A DNA stretch of 64,000 bases from Euptelea pleiosperma (GCA_035048495.1 CM068551.1:13890248-13954247); one strand, 5' to 3'. Shown: positions 44,256-56,394, numbered from the stretch's first letter. Translations and numbers: made by a program. The notes: generated from the letters alone by a model not told the origin.

Positions 44256-44820
44256 TTTGTTTTTACATATCGTGATACCTATCCTTCTTTTGGTAACGTT
44301 CACCAGATTTTTTCGTCTTTCAGTATGTGGATACAAACAAGCCAAGAAAAGATTATTGAACTAATGATGTGAATTTTATCCTTTCCCTACTTTAAATATG
44401 CCAACCTTTTAGTAGGATGTTGGCAATGTTCCCCTGAATTTTGGACAGTAGTTCCATTTCTTGCTTTTCAAAAGGTTAAAACATGTTAAGGGGTGATTTA
44501 CTAAAAACACTAATTCTCTTGGTAGTTTATACCTGAAAAACCCCTGTCTAGAGTCTGGAGACAACTCACCTGTTTTGGGATTTTCTGTTGGAAAAAGATG
44601 GGAAGTTGAATTTGAAACAGATGAAAATGATAAAACAAGTAATCCCTTGTATTTGAAAATTACTTGAACAATGTTTACATAAATAAATTACTTGAACAAT
44701 ATTAGATCCGCAACTTGGGGAAAGGGGCAAGAATATTTTATTTGTAGGTGAATGACTAGATGTTGATATAATTCTCCAATGCCATGCCACATCAAACATT
44801 CCCTGTTTATCCGATTTCGA
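44256..44820. other. Intergenic stretch, no gene seen
   Basis: No coding signal was identified. It borders the poly(A) end of the minus-strand LINE. Confidence 0.3.
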
Positions 44821-47800
44821 CCCTACTTTTTTTTTTGATAAGTCCAGAAATGCATTGATGAAAGGAGATCAAGAAGATCTCAAAAAGCTACAAAAAGAGG
44901 TGAGAAGCAAAAAGCAATAAGGTCAAAACAAAATCCGCTCAAGTCTGAAAACCATATCGGTAAAGAAGATTCCTCTAGTCTCATTACTAATACTACCCCA
45001 TCAGAATAAAAGCACCTTAATGTTAAGAATGACTTTATGAAAGGAGCTTTCCTTGCCTTCAAAGGTTCTCTTGTTTCTTTTCAACCATAATCCCCAGATA
45101 ACTGCCATTGGCTCCATCTTCCACCGCACTTTACCTCTTGTTGACATAGATGTATAGGGCCAACTTTCCAACACTTTCCCTGTGCAACTCGAACATACCC
45201 AATCCATCCCTATATGAGATAGGAAGTACACCTAAACTCGTCTGGCGAACTCGCAATGGACAAGAAGATGGTTAGTAATTTTGCCGTCAACTTTACACAT
45301 AACACAGAAGTCCACTATAATCCCTTTTCTTATGATCAAATTATCAACAGTAAGTAGTTTACTCAAAGTGGCAATCCAAGCAAAGAAACGAATTTTAAGT
45401 GGAACACGAATTTCCAAAGTTTTGAGGCGAGAAAGTGGGGAGGTTCAGAGATTGTCAAATAGGTTAAGTTTTCATAAAACGATCTGACTGTGAAATCACC
45501 CGATTTAGAGTGTATCCAGATCTGTTTGTCCTCCTCGGAATTAGTGACAAAATACTACTTCAAGTAGACCTGCAACAAGTCTATTTGTTCAATCTCCCAC
45601 TCAAAAGGATTTCTTTTAAGACCTAAGTCCCAAAATGCTTTCGAAGAAGACCCAATCCAAAAACGATCTACGGTTTGACCTTTCCGTTGTGATAAAGAGA
45701 ACACACGAGGAAAAGAATTAATCCTTCAAAACTAGATCCCCAACCGAGGAGTCCTCCCAAAATCTTATCCTGGAACCCTTCCCTACAACTAGTCTAGCCC
45801 CTTCCGAAATCCGATCCTTGACCTTGAGGATGCCTTTCCACAGTCCACAACCATGTGGGAGTCTCAAGGGCATAGTTTCCCATCCTCCCACTTCCTCCCC
45901 GTACTTCCCAACCATTACCCTATGCCATAGACTATTTCTCTCCTTCCCGAATCTCCATATCCATTTGCCCAAGAGTGCCATATTTATGATGCCTATTTTC
46001 CTAAATCCTAGCCCACCTTGCTTTTCAGGCAAGCATGCTTGAGCCCACCTAACCAGATGATATCTAAAGGAGTCCTCTGAATCATTCCATAGAAAGTTCC
46101 TCATTAACCTTTCTATTTTCTTCGCTATGGACACAGGGATAGAAAGTACAGAGAGAAAGTAGACTGGAAAATTGAAAAGATTGCTTTTGATAAGTGTCAT
46201 CTTTCCCCCTTTGGATAGGTATCTACCCTTCCAATTTGTTAACCTCCTATGAACCCTTTCCGCTACAGGGTCCTACACCAACTTTGCCCTATAAGGAGCC
46301 CCCAAAGGTAGACCAAGGTAAGATGACGGCAAAGAAACTATCGAGCATCCCAAAATCCTCACCAACTCCTCAATGTTGTCCACTTCTCCTATACTCAAGA
46401 TTTTACCTTTTTTGAAGTTGATCTTGAGACCTGAGCAGTCTTCAAAACAACAAAGCAATCTATGCAGAAATTGAACTTGGTTTGGGGAATTTGATGAGAA
46501 CACAAGTGTTGTTAGCGAACTGTAAGTGGGATATAATCACTCCCCTGGGACTTGCTTGGAATCCTTCTAGCTTTCCTAACCCAACTCCTTTTGCGATCAT
46601 TCTCCCTAATGCTTCAGTCACCATGATGAACAAGAAGGAGGATAGGGGATCTCCTTGCCTCAAACCCTTAGAACTCTTAAAGTAACCTGAAGGTGACCCA
46701 TTTATTAGCACCGAGAAATGAGGTGATCTAATAGATTTCTTCATCCACTCACACGATTTGCTCCCAAAACCCATCCTACCAAGTAGATAGTCCAAGAATT
46801 CCCAACTGGTATAATCATAGGACTTTTCCATATCTATCTTGCAAATTACTCCTGAAAGCGCAAGGCGGCGTTTAGAATCTATGCATTCATTTGCAATCAA
46901 TACCCCATCTAGAATTTGTCTGCCTTCCACAAAAGCTCATTGTTCACTTAATATTATTTCTTCCATCACCCATTTTAGTTTGGAAGCTAAAACTTTGGCC
47001 ACGATTTTATATACACTGCCAATCAGACTGATGGGTCTAAAGTCCATTATATCCTTTGCCCCTTGGACCTTGGGAATCAGGGCAATAAAAGTTTGATTGC
47101 ATGCAAAGTCTAAAAAATCTTTCGAATGAAGCTCATCGAAAACCTTCATCAAATCAGCTTTAATGGTGTCCCAACAAACTTGGAGAAAACTAAAGTAAAG
47201 CCACCAGGACCTAGAGCTTTGTCCCCTGACATTTCAAAGATAGCTTTCTTAACTTCCTCCTCGCTAAATGCTCTCTCTAGAAGCTCTTTCGATTCCTCGC
47301 TAATCAAGCCGAAACCCAAACCATCCAACTTTGGTCTCTCCAAACCAGGTTCAGAGTATAGCACACTATAAAAGGATCCTATCTCTTTCCTAATCTCCTC
47401 TTCCTTCTCAAGGATCTCCTCCCTAATTTTGATGGAGGAAATGTTATTCCTCTTTCTGGAATTCGCCACCTGATGGAAGAACTTTGGGTCTGTTTGGTTC
47501 GTCGGCAAATCAGTTCTCATGAGAAAACATTGTTGTGGTCAAATAAATTCTAGCTAAATATTCACCCGTCAAAATAATTTGCAAGCGTTTGGCAGCCCCC
47601 GCCAAATTTGCCGACGCCTTAGTTTTCTTTGTGTTTGGTTGGCGTAGATAAATTTTTTAAACGATCCGGTACCATACACTTGTAGCATTGTTGATATGTG
47701 CGATAGTGAAATTCTGCCACGTGGCCTTCAAAAATGCATTACCACTGATCCACCATTGTTTGTGCCACATATTTGTTTGTCCAACGAAAAAAATTGAAGA

Positions 47801-48811
47801 AAGTCACATGTATGCAGGCCAAGTGTATCATGTGAGTATGCTATATAGTAGCACCTCAACATGAAGTGATTTTTGTAAGGGTCTGGCTCCAATCACCGCC
47901 CTAAAATGACAGGCTTCCTTTACAGGACACAATATGAGCCACGTGGCACACGATTTTGAGTAATCTAATCGTAGGGATGGTTGGCCAATCCCAAAGTGGA
48001 CATCTAAAAATCAAAAAATCAGTATCTGTGATTTCTAGGTGTTGGATTGGACTTATTTGGGCAGTAAATGGAGCCTGACCCTTTTTGTAAACATTTTACA
48101 TTATCAAGAGAAATTGGTATTAACTAAAATAATTGAAAACGTTGCATTTGACTGAATGCAACATTTTACAAATGTCCGATCCCTTGGATTGATCAAAGCC
48201 CAGATATGATCAATCCAAATCATATATATGATCACAACAATTTCCCAATTTCCCACCAATTAAACGGTGGATGAGGCATGAAATTACATGCAGCATGAGT
48301 TGATCCCAAGTAAATCGAGTTAAGTTGTTATGCGCAAAGTAGGTCCAACCCAATCAAGAGCACATATAATTTTACAGAAATATTGTTTCATATATTCCAT
48401 GGGTGAAAATGTAGCAATAGGGTACCATGAGATACATAACATAACATAAGTTCATATATGATATCAAATATATCCCTAGATGTAGTCACCTACAGAGTTC
48501 CTAAAAATAGATTACATCTCAAAATTGGATCGACCGATGTTGCTAATCACAATTGATGCCTGCATACATCAAGTGCCGAACCCATCTGTTGAAAAAGCTC
48601 AAACCAATTAGATCATTATAAAATATATATAATTCAATTATGTATATTATAGAAATTAAAATAGTCATTTCAAAATAATACCTACAAAAGAGCTTTCCAA
48701 GAAAGTGGATGTGCTATTTATCAATTGATCCCCCGAATGATATTCATCTCATTATAAAATGGAAATGGCCTTCTTTGATATATTGTTAAGCGTTGTTCCA
48801 TCTGCGTAGAG

Positions 48812-48815
<4 letters not shown>

Positions 48816-48860
<45 letters not shown>
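48816..48860. repeat. (TA)n microsatellite
   Basis: About 20 TA units inside the PIF-like element. Confidence 0.95.
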
Positions 48861-48862
<2 letters not shown>

Positions 48863-48871
48863 AATATTTAA

Positions 48872-49084
48872 TCATTGCAAGACGATAAGAAAGTTGTAAT
48901 ATCCAAAATTATTACAATACCTGAACAAGTCTCTATCCCTATTCATAGAAGGTGCCCTATCTATATAATTCATGTAATGTTGTGCTACACATGGTACAGC
49001 ATACCCACAAAAAGTAGCAACCATCACTGCTATTTTCTCTCTTTCCTTCCTAATCAGCATTCTCCTATCCATACAGTCATTCAA
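48872..49084 (-). pseudogene. Possible Harbinger transposase N-terminal remnant
   Basis: The 70-residue frame MNDCMDRRMLIRKEREKIAV … YMNYIDRAPSMNRDRDLFRY has the basic helix and the 'YYxxYIxxxPxxxSxxTG'-like layout seen at the start of plant PIF/Harbinger nucleases. It lies inside an element with PIF-type ends. Residue agreement is loose, and the downstream DDE domain is not visible. Confidence 0.3.
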
Positions 49085-49128
49085 ACATTGGGTTATTTTG
49101 TGGCATTCCTAGAGTTCTATATATACCT

Positions 49129-49130
<2 letters not shown>

Positions 49131-49159
<29 letters not shown>
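49131..49159. repeat. (GT)n microsatellite
   Basis: About 14 GT units inside the PIF-like element. Confidence 0.95.
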
Positions 49160-49979
49160 GATCTATATCACAATACGTAATCATGTCATAAAGAAACATA
49201 AAAGATTAGAATACTAGGATAATGAATTTGAGACAAGTTTCAAACAAATCATATAAAAGATGCATAAATAAACATCTAAGAAGTACAAACATCTTGCAAA
49301 AGAAGCTAATTAGATAGTGGGTGTGGATCTATATCATAACATAACATATAGTGGGTATGGATCTATATCATAACATTTATATATATAAGCATCTCATATG
49401 GGACATCATATATTAGGTCAAAGGATAAAACACAACTCATTTTACCCATGAATGTTTGCACCCATGGGCTCAGACTGATTGGCCCTAAGCCAACCATTCA
49501 TGGGTACAAATGAGCCCCGAAAGAGTTCAAAATAGGGCCTTCTTCTTTTGCTTGGCAGCACAGGGACTTCAAGGTCTTGGAATTTTTATACTCATAGAAA
49601 GAACAAAGCAGTCAATAACCTTTCAACATACAAAGACTACCCACACTTTGCACCCATGAATGTTTGACCACACCATTTAACTGGACCTACACACTGAAAA
49701 TCAGCCTGATTGGTGATCTATTGCCATAGGATTCAAGATTTATTCATACAAGCCTTACTGAATGGCCCTAGGCCAAACATTCATGGGTTGGTGGCCATGA
49801 AAGAGTTCACAATAGGGCCTTCTTTTGCTTGGCAGAACAGAGACTTCATGGTCTTGGAAATTATACGCATATGGTACTCAGAAAGAACAAAGCAGTCAAT
49901 AACATTTCAAAGTATAAACACTACCAACACTTTCTCAAATCACAGTAGCTATACAATTACCTACAATAAGGTTTAACAC

Positions 49980-50480
49980 ATGGTGTTTGAAAAGCATTCA
50001 TCCAACGCTTACAAATCATTCATCACATCAAGCACTGTGGAAACCCCCATGAACATGACTCATCCAACGCTTACAAATCATTCATCACATCAAGCATTGT
50101 GGAAACCTCATGAACATGACTCATCCAACGCTTAGAAATCACAAATCAAGCCATTCGATAATGACTCAGCACTAAACCCCTAGAAAACAACATTGTCTAC
50201 GCATAAAAACTAAAATCAAATGACAAAGGAGCTAGATTTCATCCAACGCTTACAAATCATTCATGCAGATCAAGCACTGTGGAAACCCCATGAAAATGAC
50301 TCATCCAACGCTTAGAAATCACAACTCAGCACTATTGAAACCCCTTGAAAACGACTTTGTCTACGTTATATGTGCCTATGTTTATTTGAAACCCCATGAA
50401 AATGACTCATCCAACGCTTAGAAATCACAACTCAGAACTGTTTAAACCCCATGAAAATAACTCATCCAAAGCTTAGAAAT
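49980..50480. repeat. Degenerate tandem repeat with CATCCAACGCTTACAAATCA
   Basis: The phrase (A/C)TCATCCAACGCTTA(C/G)AAATCA … CACTGTGGAAACCCCATGAA … ATGA recurs at about 49996, 50061, 50121, 50237, 50304, 50408 and 50462. The words resemble the arm of family-A foldbacks (CCAACGCTTAGAAATCA), so this may be a local expansion of half a hairpin. Confidence 0.65.
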
Positions 50481-50549
50481 CACAACTCGGCACTGTTTAT
50501 TTGATTTTGTAGTAAAAACAAAATCAAATGACAGAGGGGAGCTAAAATA

Positions 50550-50843
50550 GTGTAGATGGTTGCCTGGAGGAGCTGATTCAGACGGCGAAGGGACAACGAA
50601 CCGGCGGAAGCCGACGAGCGTGGACATGATCGAGCTAGGGTTCCCAAAAACCCTAACCTCAAATATGAGATGGAGGTAGCAAAGAAAGAGGGGAAGGTAG
50701 AGGAGAAAGAGAGGAGCAAGAGCGTGTAGATGGTTACCTGGAGGGGATGATTCAGACGGTGAAGGAACACCGAACACCAACCGATGGCGACGAGGGTGGA
50801 GAGGATCGCGCTAGGGTTCCCAAAAACCCTATCTAAAAAATGA
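50550..50843 (-). repeat. Direct duplication of a possible first exon in the PIF-like element
   Basis: Two copies, 50550-50667 and 50723-50843 (period about 173 bp), share TGTAGATGGTT(G/A)CCTGGAGG, GATTCAGACGG and GCTAGGGTTCCCAAAAACCCT. On the minus strand each reads out a short stretch ending CCTCCAG|G(T/C)AACC, a possible splice donor, and encodes VPSPSES(S/A)PPGNHLH. This could be the promoter-proximal exon of the element's gene, duplicated. Confidence 0.45.
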
Positions 50844-51480
50844 GGGATTATATACTATCCTTGATGGCGATTATTTTCCCATGGGCAAATAAAAATTTTC
50901 CCACACAGTGTAAAATGGTGTGAAATTAATTTACCAGGGGGGGGGGTGATAAAATATTCGAACGCCTTCACAGGCAAATATGTGGGCCTGTCTAAATATT
51001 TTCACGAGCAAATTTTGAACCAAACATGACGGCAATCTGATTTTGTCGCGAAAATATTTTATTTTCCCGCCGGTATGGTCTACCAAACAGACCCTTTGTG
51101 TTGTTGTCACCCTCCTTCAACATTTTACCCTTGATTTTTGTCTCCAACTTATCTCATCCAACGATGACCCATTTTTTAAATTCCTTTCTTAGCTCTTCTC
51201 TATTCCCAAATTCTTCTGGCTCCATCAAACCTTGCTCCTCCTTTGCATCCAAACTCTTTATTTGGTCTAAAAGACATTTCATCTTTTCGTCCACCCTACC
51301 AAATTCATTCTTGTTCCATTCATTGAGTTGCAACTTAAGTGCTTTTAGTTTGTTTCGCATTACAAATCCAGCATTTCCTACAATTTTGGCCCTACTCTTA
51401 TAGAGTTGTGGAGTGGTGTCACTCGATGGTATTTCATGACTGGTTCTAATCATCTTCTCAGATCTTTTCTTAAGTAGGGA

Positions 51481-51743
51481 GACTGGTTCTGATCATCTTT
51501 TCTCAAATTGTGGGTCTCGAATCCTCTGTCTCTATTGTACAAGTAGATCCAAGTGAAAGGATTTTTCTTAATTCAATTACGATTCAGGGCTGTCACTTAG
51601 ATCTACCAATTCTAATAATTTGAGGTAGATGTTGAAAATTTCACCCAACGATTAATTGAATAGCTAAAAATAGAGAAAAATTTTGAAGCAACGAAGCAAT
51701 GGCCAATCACTCCAATGCACAATCCGCAGTTCAAAAAGCATGG
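51481..51743. other. Spacer between LINE and solo LTR 2
   Basis: No gene is seen. Confidence 0.3.
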
Positions 51744-54361
51744 GCTTGTGAAAGTAGGATTTTTCCGCGTCGTTGGTTACGGAAAACCCTGACTTCAACA
51801 CATTTTTAATTGATCCGAGACATTTAACCTGTAAAATGAGTAATTTTGCATAGTGGCTTGTGTCGGATGTCGATCCGCACTCGGGATTAGTCGGATTAGC
51901 ACAATAAAAATACATGAAATGACGAAAAACATTGCAGAGAATGTAAAACAATCACACTTAAATCATCTTTATTTAACTGAACTTGTCTCTTATAATGCAA
52001 ATCGGATAAAATTAATTAAACTAGAAAGCATTAAAAGAGATTAGGGTAGAGAGAGAAAGTGAAGAATGGAGAGAGAAACTAGAAAAAGAATAGATAGAGA
52101 GAGAAGATGAGATGGGAGGCTTTTTTTTTTAGAAAGAGAAAATAGATGGTTAGAGAGAGAAGTAGAAGAGAGAGAATAATGTCTCTAGAGAGAGAAGATG
52201 CTCTCTAGAGAGAAAAAAGGTGAAAGAGAAAGAGAAGATAGAATGTTAGAGAGATTAACCTTACCATGGGGAACTTACCGGAGATTCGGCCAAAGATTGG
52301 TCTTGAGAGTTGGTTTGCCCAAGTGAGGATGTAGGTGATGGTGGTGCTCCGGCAAACTCTTGAGGAGACAACGGCCTGAGGATAAAGAAGCATTGATTGG
52401 AGAGGGTGGCTCACTGGTGTGGCAAGTGATGGTGGTGCTCCGGTCAAGAGTTGTAGGTCTTGACCAGAGAAGAATGTGCTTCTTCTAGCAGCAACGGTGG
52501 TTGTAACAATCTGCAACGTTCCACTCTTGCAGGTGCTATTGGAAAAGGCTGAAGGAGTCGTGCAGGTGGAGGAGAATCCCGACCGGAGTTGGACTGTAGT
52601 GGGCGGTGTTTGGAGATGATGTTGCAGGTGGTGCCGGTGGTGGAAGGAGGAGTGAAGGTGGTAACCAGCAGCTAGGCGGCTGGCGGTGTGTTGGACGGTG
52701 CTTTCTGAAGATGGAGGAACGGCTGGCGGTTGCTGTGCATGGAGATGATGGAAGGCTGGAGCGTGGACGGTAGTGGTGAAGGCGGTGAAGGGGTGATGGA
52801 GCCGTTGATGAAGGTGGCTGGTGTACCGGCTTGTAAGGTGTGGAGTCCAGGTAGGTGCGGCAATGGAGTCTAAGGCAGGATGAGAGAAGAGATGGTAGAG
52901 CAGGTGGGGGTGGGGATGCTGCCGGCCGGAGTTGCAGGCTGCAACTCCGGTAGAAAATGGTAATAAGAAGATGACGAAAACGAAAATAAAAAAAATGAGA
53001 AGAAGAAGAAGAAGAAGAAGAAGAAGAAGAAGAAGAAGAAGAAGAAGAAGAAGAAGAAGGAGGAGGAGGAGAAGAACCAGATGGTCGGAGTTGCTGCCTG
53101 CAACTCCGGCGAAGATGGAGGAGGAAGAAGAAGAAGAAGAGAAGAAGAAAAAGAAAAGAAGAAGAAGAAGAAGAAGGGGAAAGAAGGAGAAGGGAGAACG
53201 TGGGGGATTGATAGGGAGAGGAGAGGAAGAGATTGGAGGGGGATTAGGGTTCAAACGAACCCTTCTCCTTCCCTTTTTAAAGCTCTCTAGTTTCCATTAA
53301 TGGAAATTAGGGATTTTTTTGAAAAAAATAATTTTTTAATTTTTTAATTTTTTTTTTTTAAGTAAAACCTTACTTTTCTTTGGGAAATTTTCCCATTTAG
53401 TGGACCCCCCTTTTTTATTTAAAAATAATTAATTTAAAGCATGTTAAAATCGTGGGGCCACTAAATGGCCGGGTCGTGAGTCGATGATGATGGGCCCGGC
53501 TGTTGGCCCTCAAGGAATAATGAAGTCTATCGTCTCATAAGATGATATGATGCGTGATTTGCTGATGATCAGACTGAAGATGACTGGATTAGGATCCAGA
53601 TTGGCAGGCCGACGGATTTAGAGAGATCCGACGGTTTGATGGACGATCCAACGGTCCGATGGAAGATCCAACGGTCTGATAGCTTAGGGAGATAGGCCAG
53701 AGCCAACGGGTAGGAGTTTTGGGGTTAGGTCAGTAGAACAGAGGACCGAGAGATGAAGCAAGAGAGAATAAGGAGAGATGAAAGAGAAAATTTGGGGGAG
53801 GAGTGAGAAAACATCAGAAAATGGAGATAAAAATATTGGCGGAGGGTCTAGAACCTTAGTTTTCACTGTGACCATCCTCACGCTTCTACAGTAGAGTAGA
53901 CCATCATTCATTGCTGATTCATGTGGCTTTGAACGCTTTGGTCCGTCTCTTGGTCATTGGCTCTCCTTCTCTCTTCATTCTTTGGGTCGGCTCTTTGGTT
54001 ATCTTATTCAGCCCATATTTGGCTCATATCTTCTAGTCATAGCCTGTGGGCTCTTTAAGCTTTGATAATGGGCTTTCATGATCGATTTTGGCCCGCAAGT
54101 CTCGAGAATCATCCAATCAGGGTTTCCTGCGACAGAAAAAGCGCGTAATGAGACTTAATCAGAACGACTTTATATCTAGACTTCCGAAAATGTGTTTAAT
54201 GAATGCAAATTTACCATTTCATCGAGAAAAGTGTGTTCTACGCAACAAAAGAGACTCTTATGTAGAAAAATAGATAAATAGAGCATTTTAACGTAGGAGA
54301 GTGTGATAACGCTTAGAAGATAATAGTGAAAAATACGCACTTTTAAGCGAATATCAGTTTG
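51744..54361 (-). mobile_element. Solo LTR 2 (2.6 kb), opposite orientation to solo LTR 1
   Basis: The element is 51749-54356. On the minus strand it starts TGATATTCGCTTAAAAG and ends ATCCTACTTTCA, aligned along its length with solo LTR 1. Flanks GCTTG (51744-51748) and GTTTG (54357-54361) form a 5-bp duplication with one mismatch. It differs from LTR 1 by a long GAA expansion at about 52997-53165. No gag, pol or second LTR is seen. Confidence 0.78.
52997..53185. repeat. (GAA)n/AAG-rich purine tract
   Basis: About 20 near-perfect GAA triplets (52997-53060), then interrupted purine sequence to about 53185. On the complement it gives long Phe/Leu/Ser runs in open frames, which are not real proteins. 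Confidence 0.9.
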
Positions 54362-54532
54362 TTGGGCACGTTTTCAAACCAAACTCATCACAAAGGACTA
54401 GAGTTATCTACGGTACGGAGCACCTCACATGGACAAGTCTAGATTGAAATAACAATCGATCTTCCCAAGAATCCGAACTCTTCGTTAATGGAGTCTCTGA
54501 AGAACGTATGGAAAAAGGTAAATGAGGCTTAT

Positions 54533-54887
54533 TGTGACTAGGGAAGCCCTGACCGCACACAATACGAGACACATGGCACATTTTTTTAGGACGCTGACCA
54601 TATGGATGGTTGGCCAATCCCTAGATGGACCTACACACTAAAAATCGCTTGATTAGTGATTTCAAACCTTTCCATCTTGTCCCCAAATAATGCTCAAATT
54701 CCAACGTTCAAAATCAATCCATTAAAATGACTCAAATCCGAGGCTAAGAATCACTAATCAGGTTTTATTTTTGGTTTGTAGGTCCATGTAGGGATTGGCC
54801 AAACATCAATAAGGTCAGTGTCTTCTAAAAATTTGCCCCATGGGTCGACCTACGGTCACTGCCGCTGGTCAGGCAAGGTTTTACTCC
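54533..54887. repeat. Complete family-A foldback MITE
   Basis: The outer ends are GTGACTAGGGAAGCCCTGACC on the left and GGTCAGGCAAGGTTTTACTCC on the right. Inner arms have ACCATATGGATGGTTGGCCAATCCC, CTTGATTAGTGATTTC and their mirror. The right end matches the TIR tip of the 13242-15360 element (GAGTAAAACTTGCCTGACC). Confidence 0.7.
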
Positions 54888-55356
54888 CCCATTGAGCAGT
54901 GGCCAAGGTAGGTTCATTTATGACCTTGCACCCAAACATCCCCAAAAATTAGGGGGTCATCTATTCTACTATATAACGGACGAAGGTCCTTATTGCGTGC
55001 CTCACGCTAAACTCTCAAATATGCCCAAAATACCCCTCTTTTGTTTCTTTTCATTTTCTTGATTTTTTTTTTTACTTTAGAAGGGAATCTTCGATCTTAT
55101 TGGTGTCAAAGACACGTCAGCCCTGCAACTCTTCAACGCTCTCTTTTATTAGAATAAAAAAATCTTATTCCTAATATTACCCTCAAGTTCATTAAATTGA
55201 CAAGCATTACTTCTTTCGGGTGTAGAAATTGTTTTAATTGATAAGGGTTCTTTGGTCATTCAGTATTTTCACATTCCCACGCAGTTGTTCAAGCAATCAT
55301 TACATTGGAAAAAATTAGATGAGACATCCATCATCGAAGTTGATGATCGACCCACA
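54888..55356. other. Stretch with possible Helitron-like start, no gene seen
   Basis: TCTATTCTACTATATAACGG near 54960 resembles the phrase TCTATATAAC/TCTATATAACAAA at the starts of units in the 58478-59355 block. No matching 3' end was found. The rest is unassigned. Confidence 0.3.
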
Positions 55357-55980
55357 TTGTAAGCTATATGGCACACTATCGGAGGATACTAACCGTATGG
55401 ATGTCTGACACATCCATAAATGAACCTATGTAACAAAAATAAGCCTGATTAGTAATTTCTAACTGTTTGATCGTAATTCTTGAAATACACGGTGAAAAAT
55501 AATCCATGAAAATGACTCTAATACAATGGCTATAAATTACTAATCAAGGTGAATTTTGAAACGTAGATCTAACTATGGATGGTAAAAACATCTATACGGT
55601 GAGTGGTATCTAAGAGTGTTCCACGTGGATCATAATATGGTCCATCATCAACTTGGATGTTTTAAAAATAAAAACAAAACGAAAAGCTACCGCACGTACT
55701 TCATTATTAAAATAGTAATGATCACTTGGTTTAAGAGCCATGGATATTATCATGTTGTATAGTGGTGTCATTTTGTCATTAGCCAAATAATACTCAAAAT
55801 CTACAGTTAAAAACAAACAATGAGAAAGACTCTAATCCAATGGACAAAAATAACTAATCAGGATGAATTTTCGTATGTAGATCCCCTAGGGATGGGAAAA
55901 ATGTCTATAAGGTCATCAATCTCTAAGGTGCTGCCATGTGTAAGGTGCACGTGCATCACACGTGGCGTTCCCTAGTCTCA
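55357..55980. repeat. Two family-A foldback copies
   Basis: Copy one is about 55357-55660 (TATGGCACACTATCGGAGG … GAGTGTTCCACGTGGATC). Half copy two is about 55770-55975 (CAAATAATACTCAAAATC … GCATCACACGTGGCG). Both include CACGTGG cores. Confidence 0.6.
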
Positions 55981-56049
55981 TTAATTGTTAAGAATGAGTC
56001 AATGAGGTGATTGGCCCTTGTGTAGCACAAGAATTAACACCGAGGAAAA

Positions 56050-56350
56050 ATATTATAACACGTGTCACACAATGCTGAATGTACCACATGTCAAATTTTG
56101 GAGACCACTGATCCTACGAATGTTTTGCCCACCCTTTGGTGGACCGACAGACCAATAGTCGGCTTAATTGGTGATTTCTAGCTGTTGATTTTAGAGTCTT
56201 AACATGGGTTGATTTTTAGACGTATCGATCATTATTTGGGATACTACAACCTAACGGCTGGAAATCACAAATCAGGCTGATTTTATCGACACGGTCAGTG
56301 GTCTCCAAGAGTATGACATGTGGCACATTCAGCATTGCATGATGCCTACG
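56050..56350. repeat. Family-A foldback copy with CAATGCTGAATGT ends
   Basis: CAATGCTGAATGTACCACATG on the left mirrors CATGTGGCACATTCAGCATTG on the right. Inner arms share GGAGACCACTG and GATTTCTAGCTG/AATCACAAATCAGGCTGATTTT. Confidence 0.65.
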
Positions 56351-56394
56351 GTCCACGAAATGTTTGAGTTGTTAAAAATTTGGCAAAAAAAAAG

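Larger units (their letters stand above)
47483..51097 (-). mobile_element. PIF/Harbinger-like element, 3.6 kb, inside LINE ORF2
   Basis: The element is 47486-51094 (3609 bp). Its ends are GGGTCTGTTTGGT and the inverse ACCAAACAGACCC, with 3-bp TTT duplications at 47483-47485 and 51095-51097. The right subterminal region (on the minus strand GGCGGGAAAATAAAATATTTT) matches the ends of the MITE at 59849-60511. Coding content is poor: 48872-49084 (minus) has an MLIRKEREKIAVMV…HYMNYIDRAPSMNRDRDL stretch resembling the N-terminus of plant Harbinger nucleases; no DDE core is seen. The interior also holds other repeats. Confidence 0.78.
44826..51480 (-). mobile_element. L1-type LINE split by a PIF/Harbinger-like element
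   Basis: A minus-strand ORF2 lies in two parts. 51480-51098 encodes the segment after the endonuclease (LYKSRAKIVGNAGFVMRNKL … LNEWNKNEFGRVDEKM). 47482-44840 continues from KFFHQVANSRKRNN through the RT (GDKALGPGGFT, ALIPKVQGAKDI, FRPISLIGSVYKIVAKVLA, GRQILDGVLIANECID, KIDMEKSYD, LRQGDPLS), with catalytic FADD changed to FANN (about 46485). It then runs through MTLIKSNLFNFPVYFLSVLS to a zf-RVT-like end. Poly(A) (poly-T on plus) is at about 44827-44838. Frameshifts occur between 47149 and 45000. The 5' end is truncated. Confidence 0.88.

Noticed and set aside
52205..53254. A 349-codon open frame on the minus strand with long Leu/Phe/Ser runs
   Set aside because: It is produced by the GAA/CTT triplet tract and CT-rich sequence of solo LTR 2. 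Composition is low complexity, no domain is present, and the other LTR copy does not keep the frame.
38764..54356. One large retrotransposon bounded by the two 2.5-kb LTRs
   Set aside because: The LTRs are in opposite orientation and have different flanking duplications, so they cannot be the two LTRs of one element.
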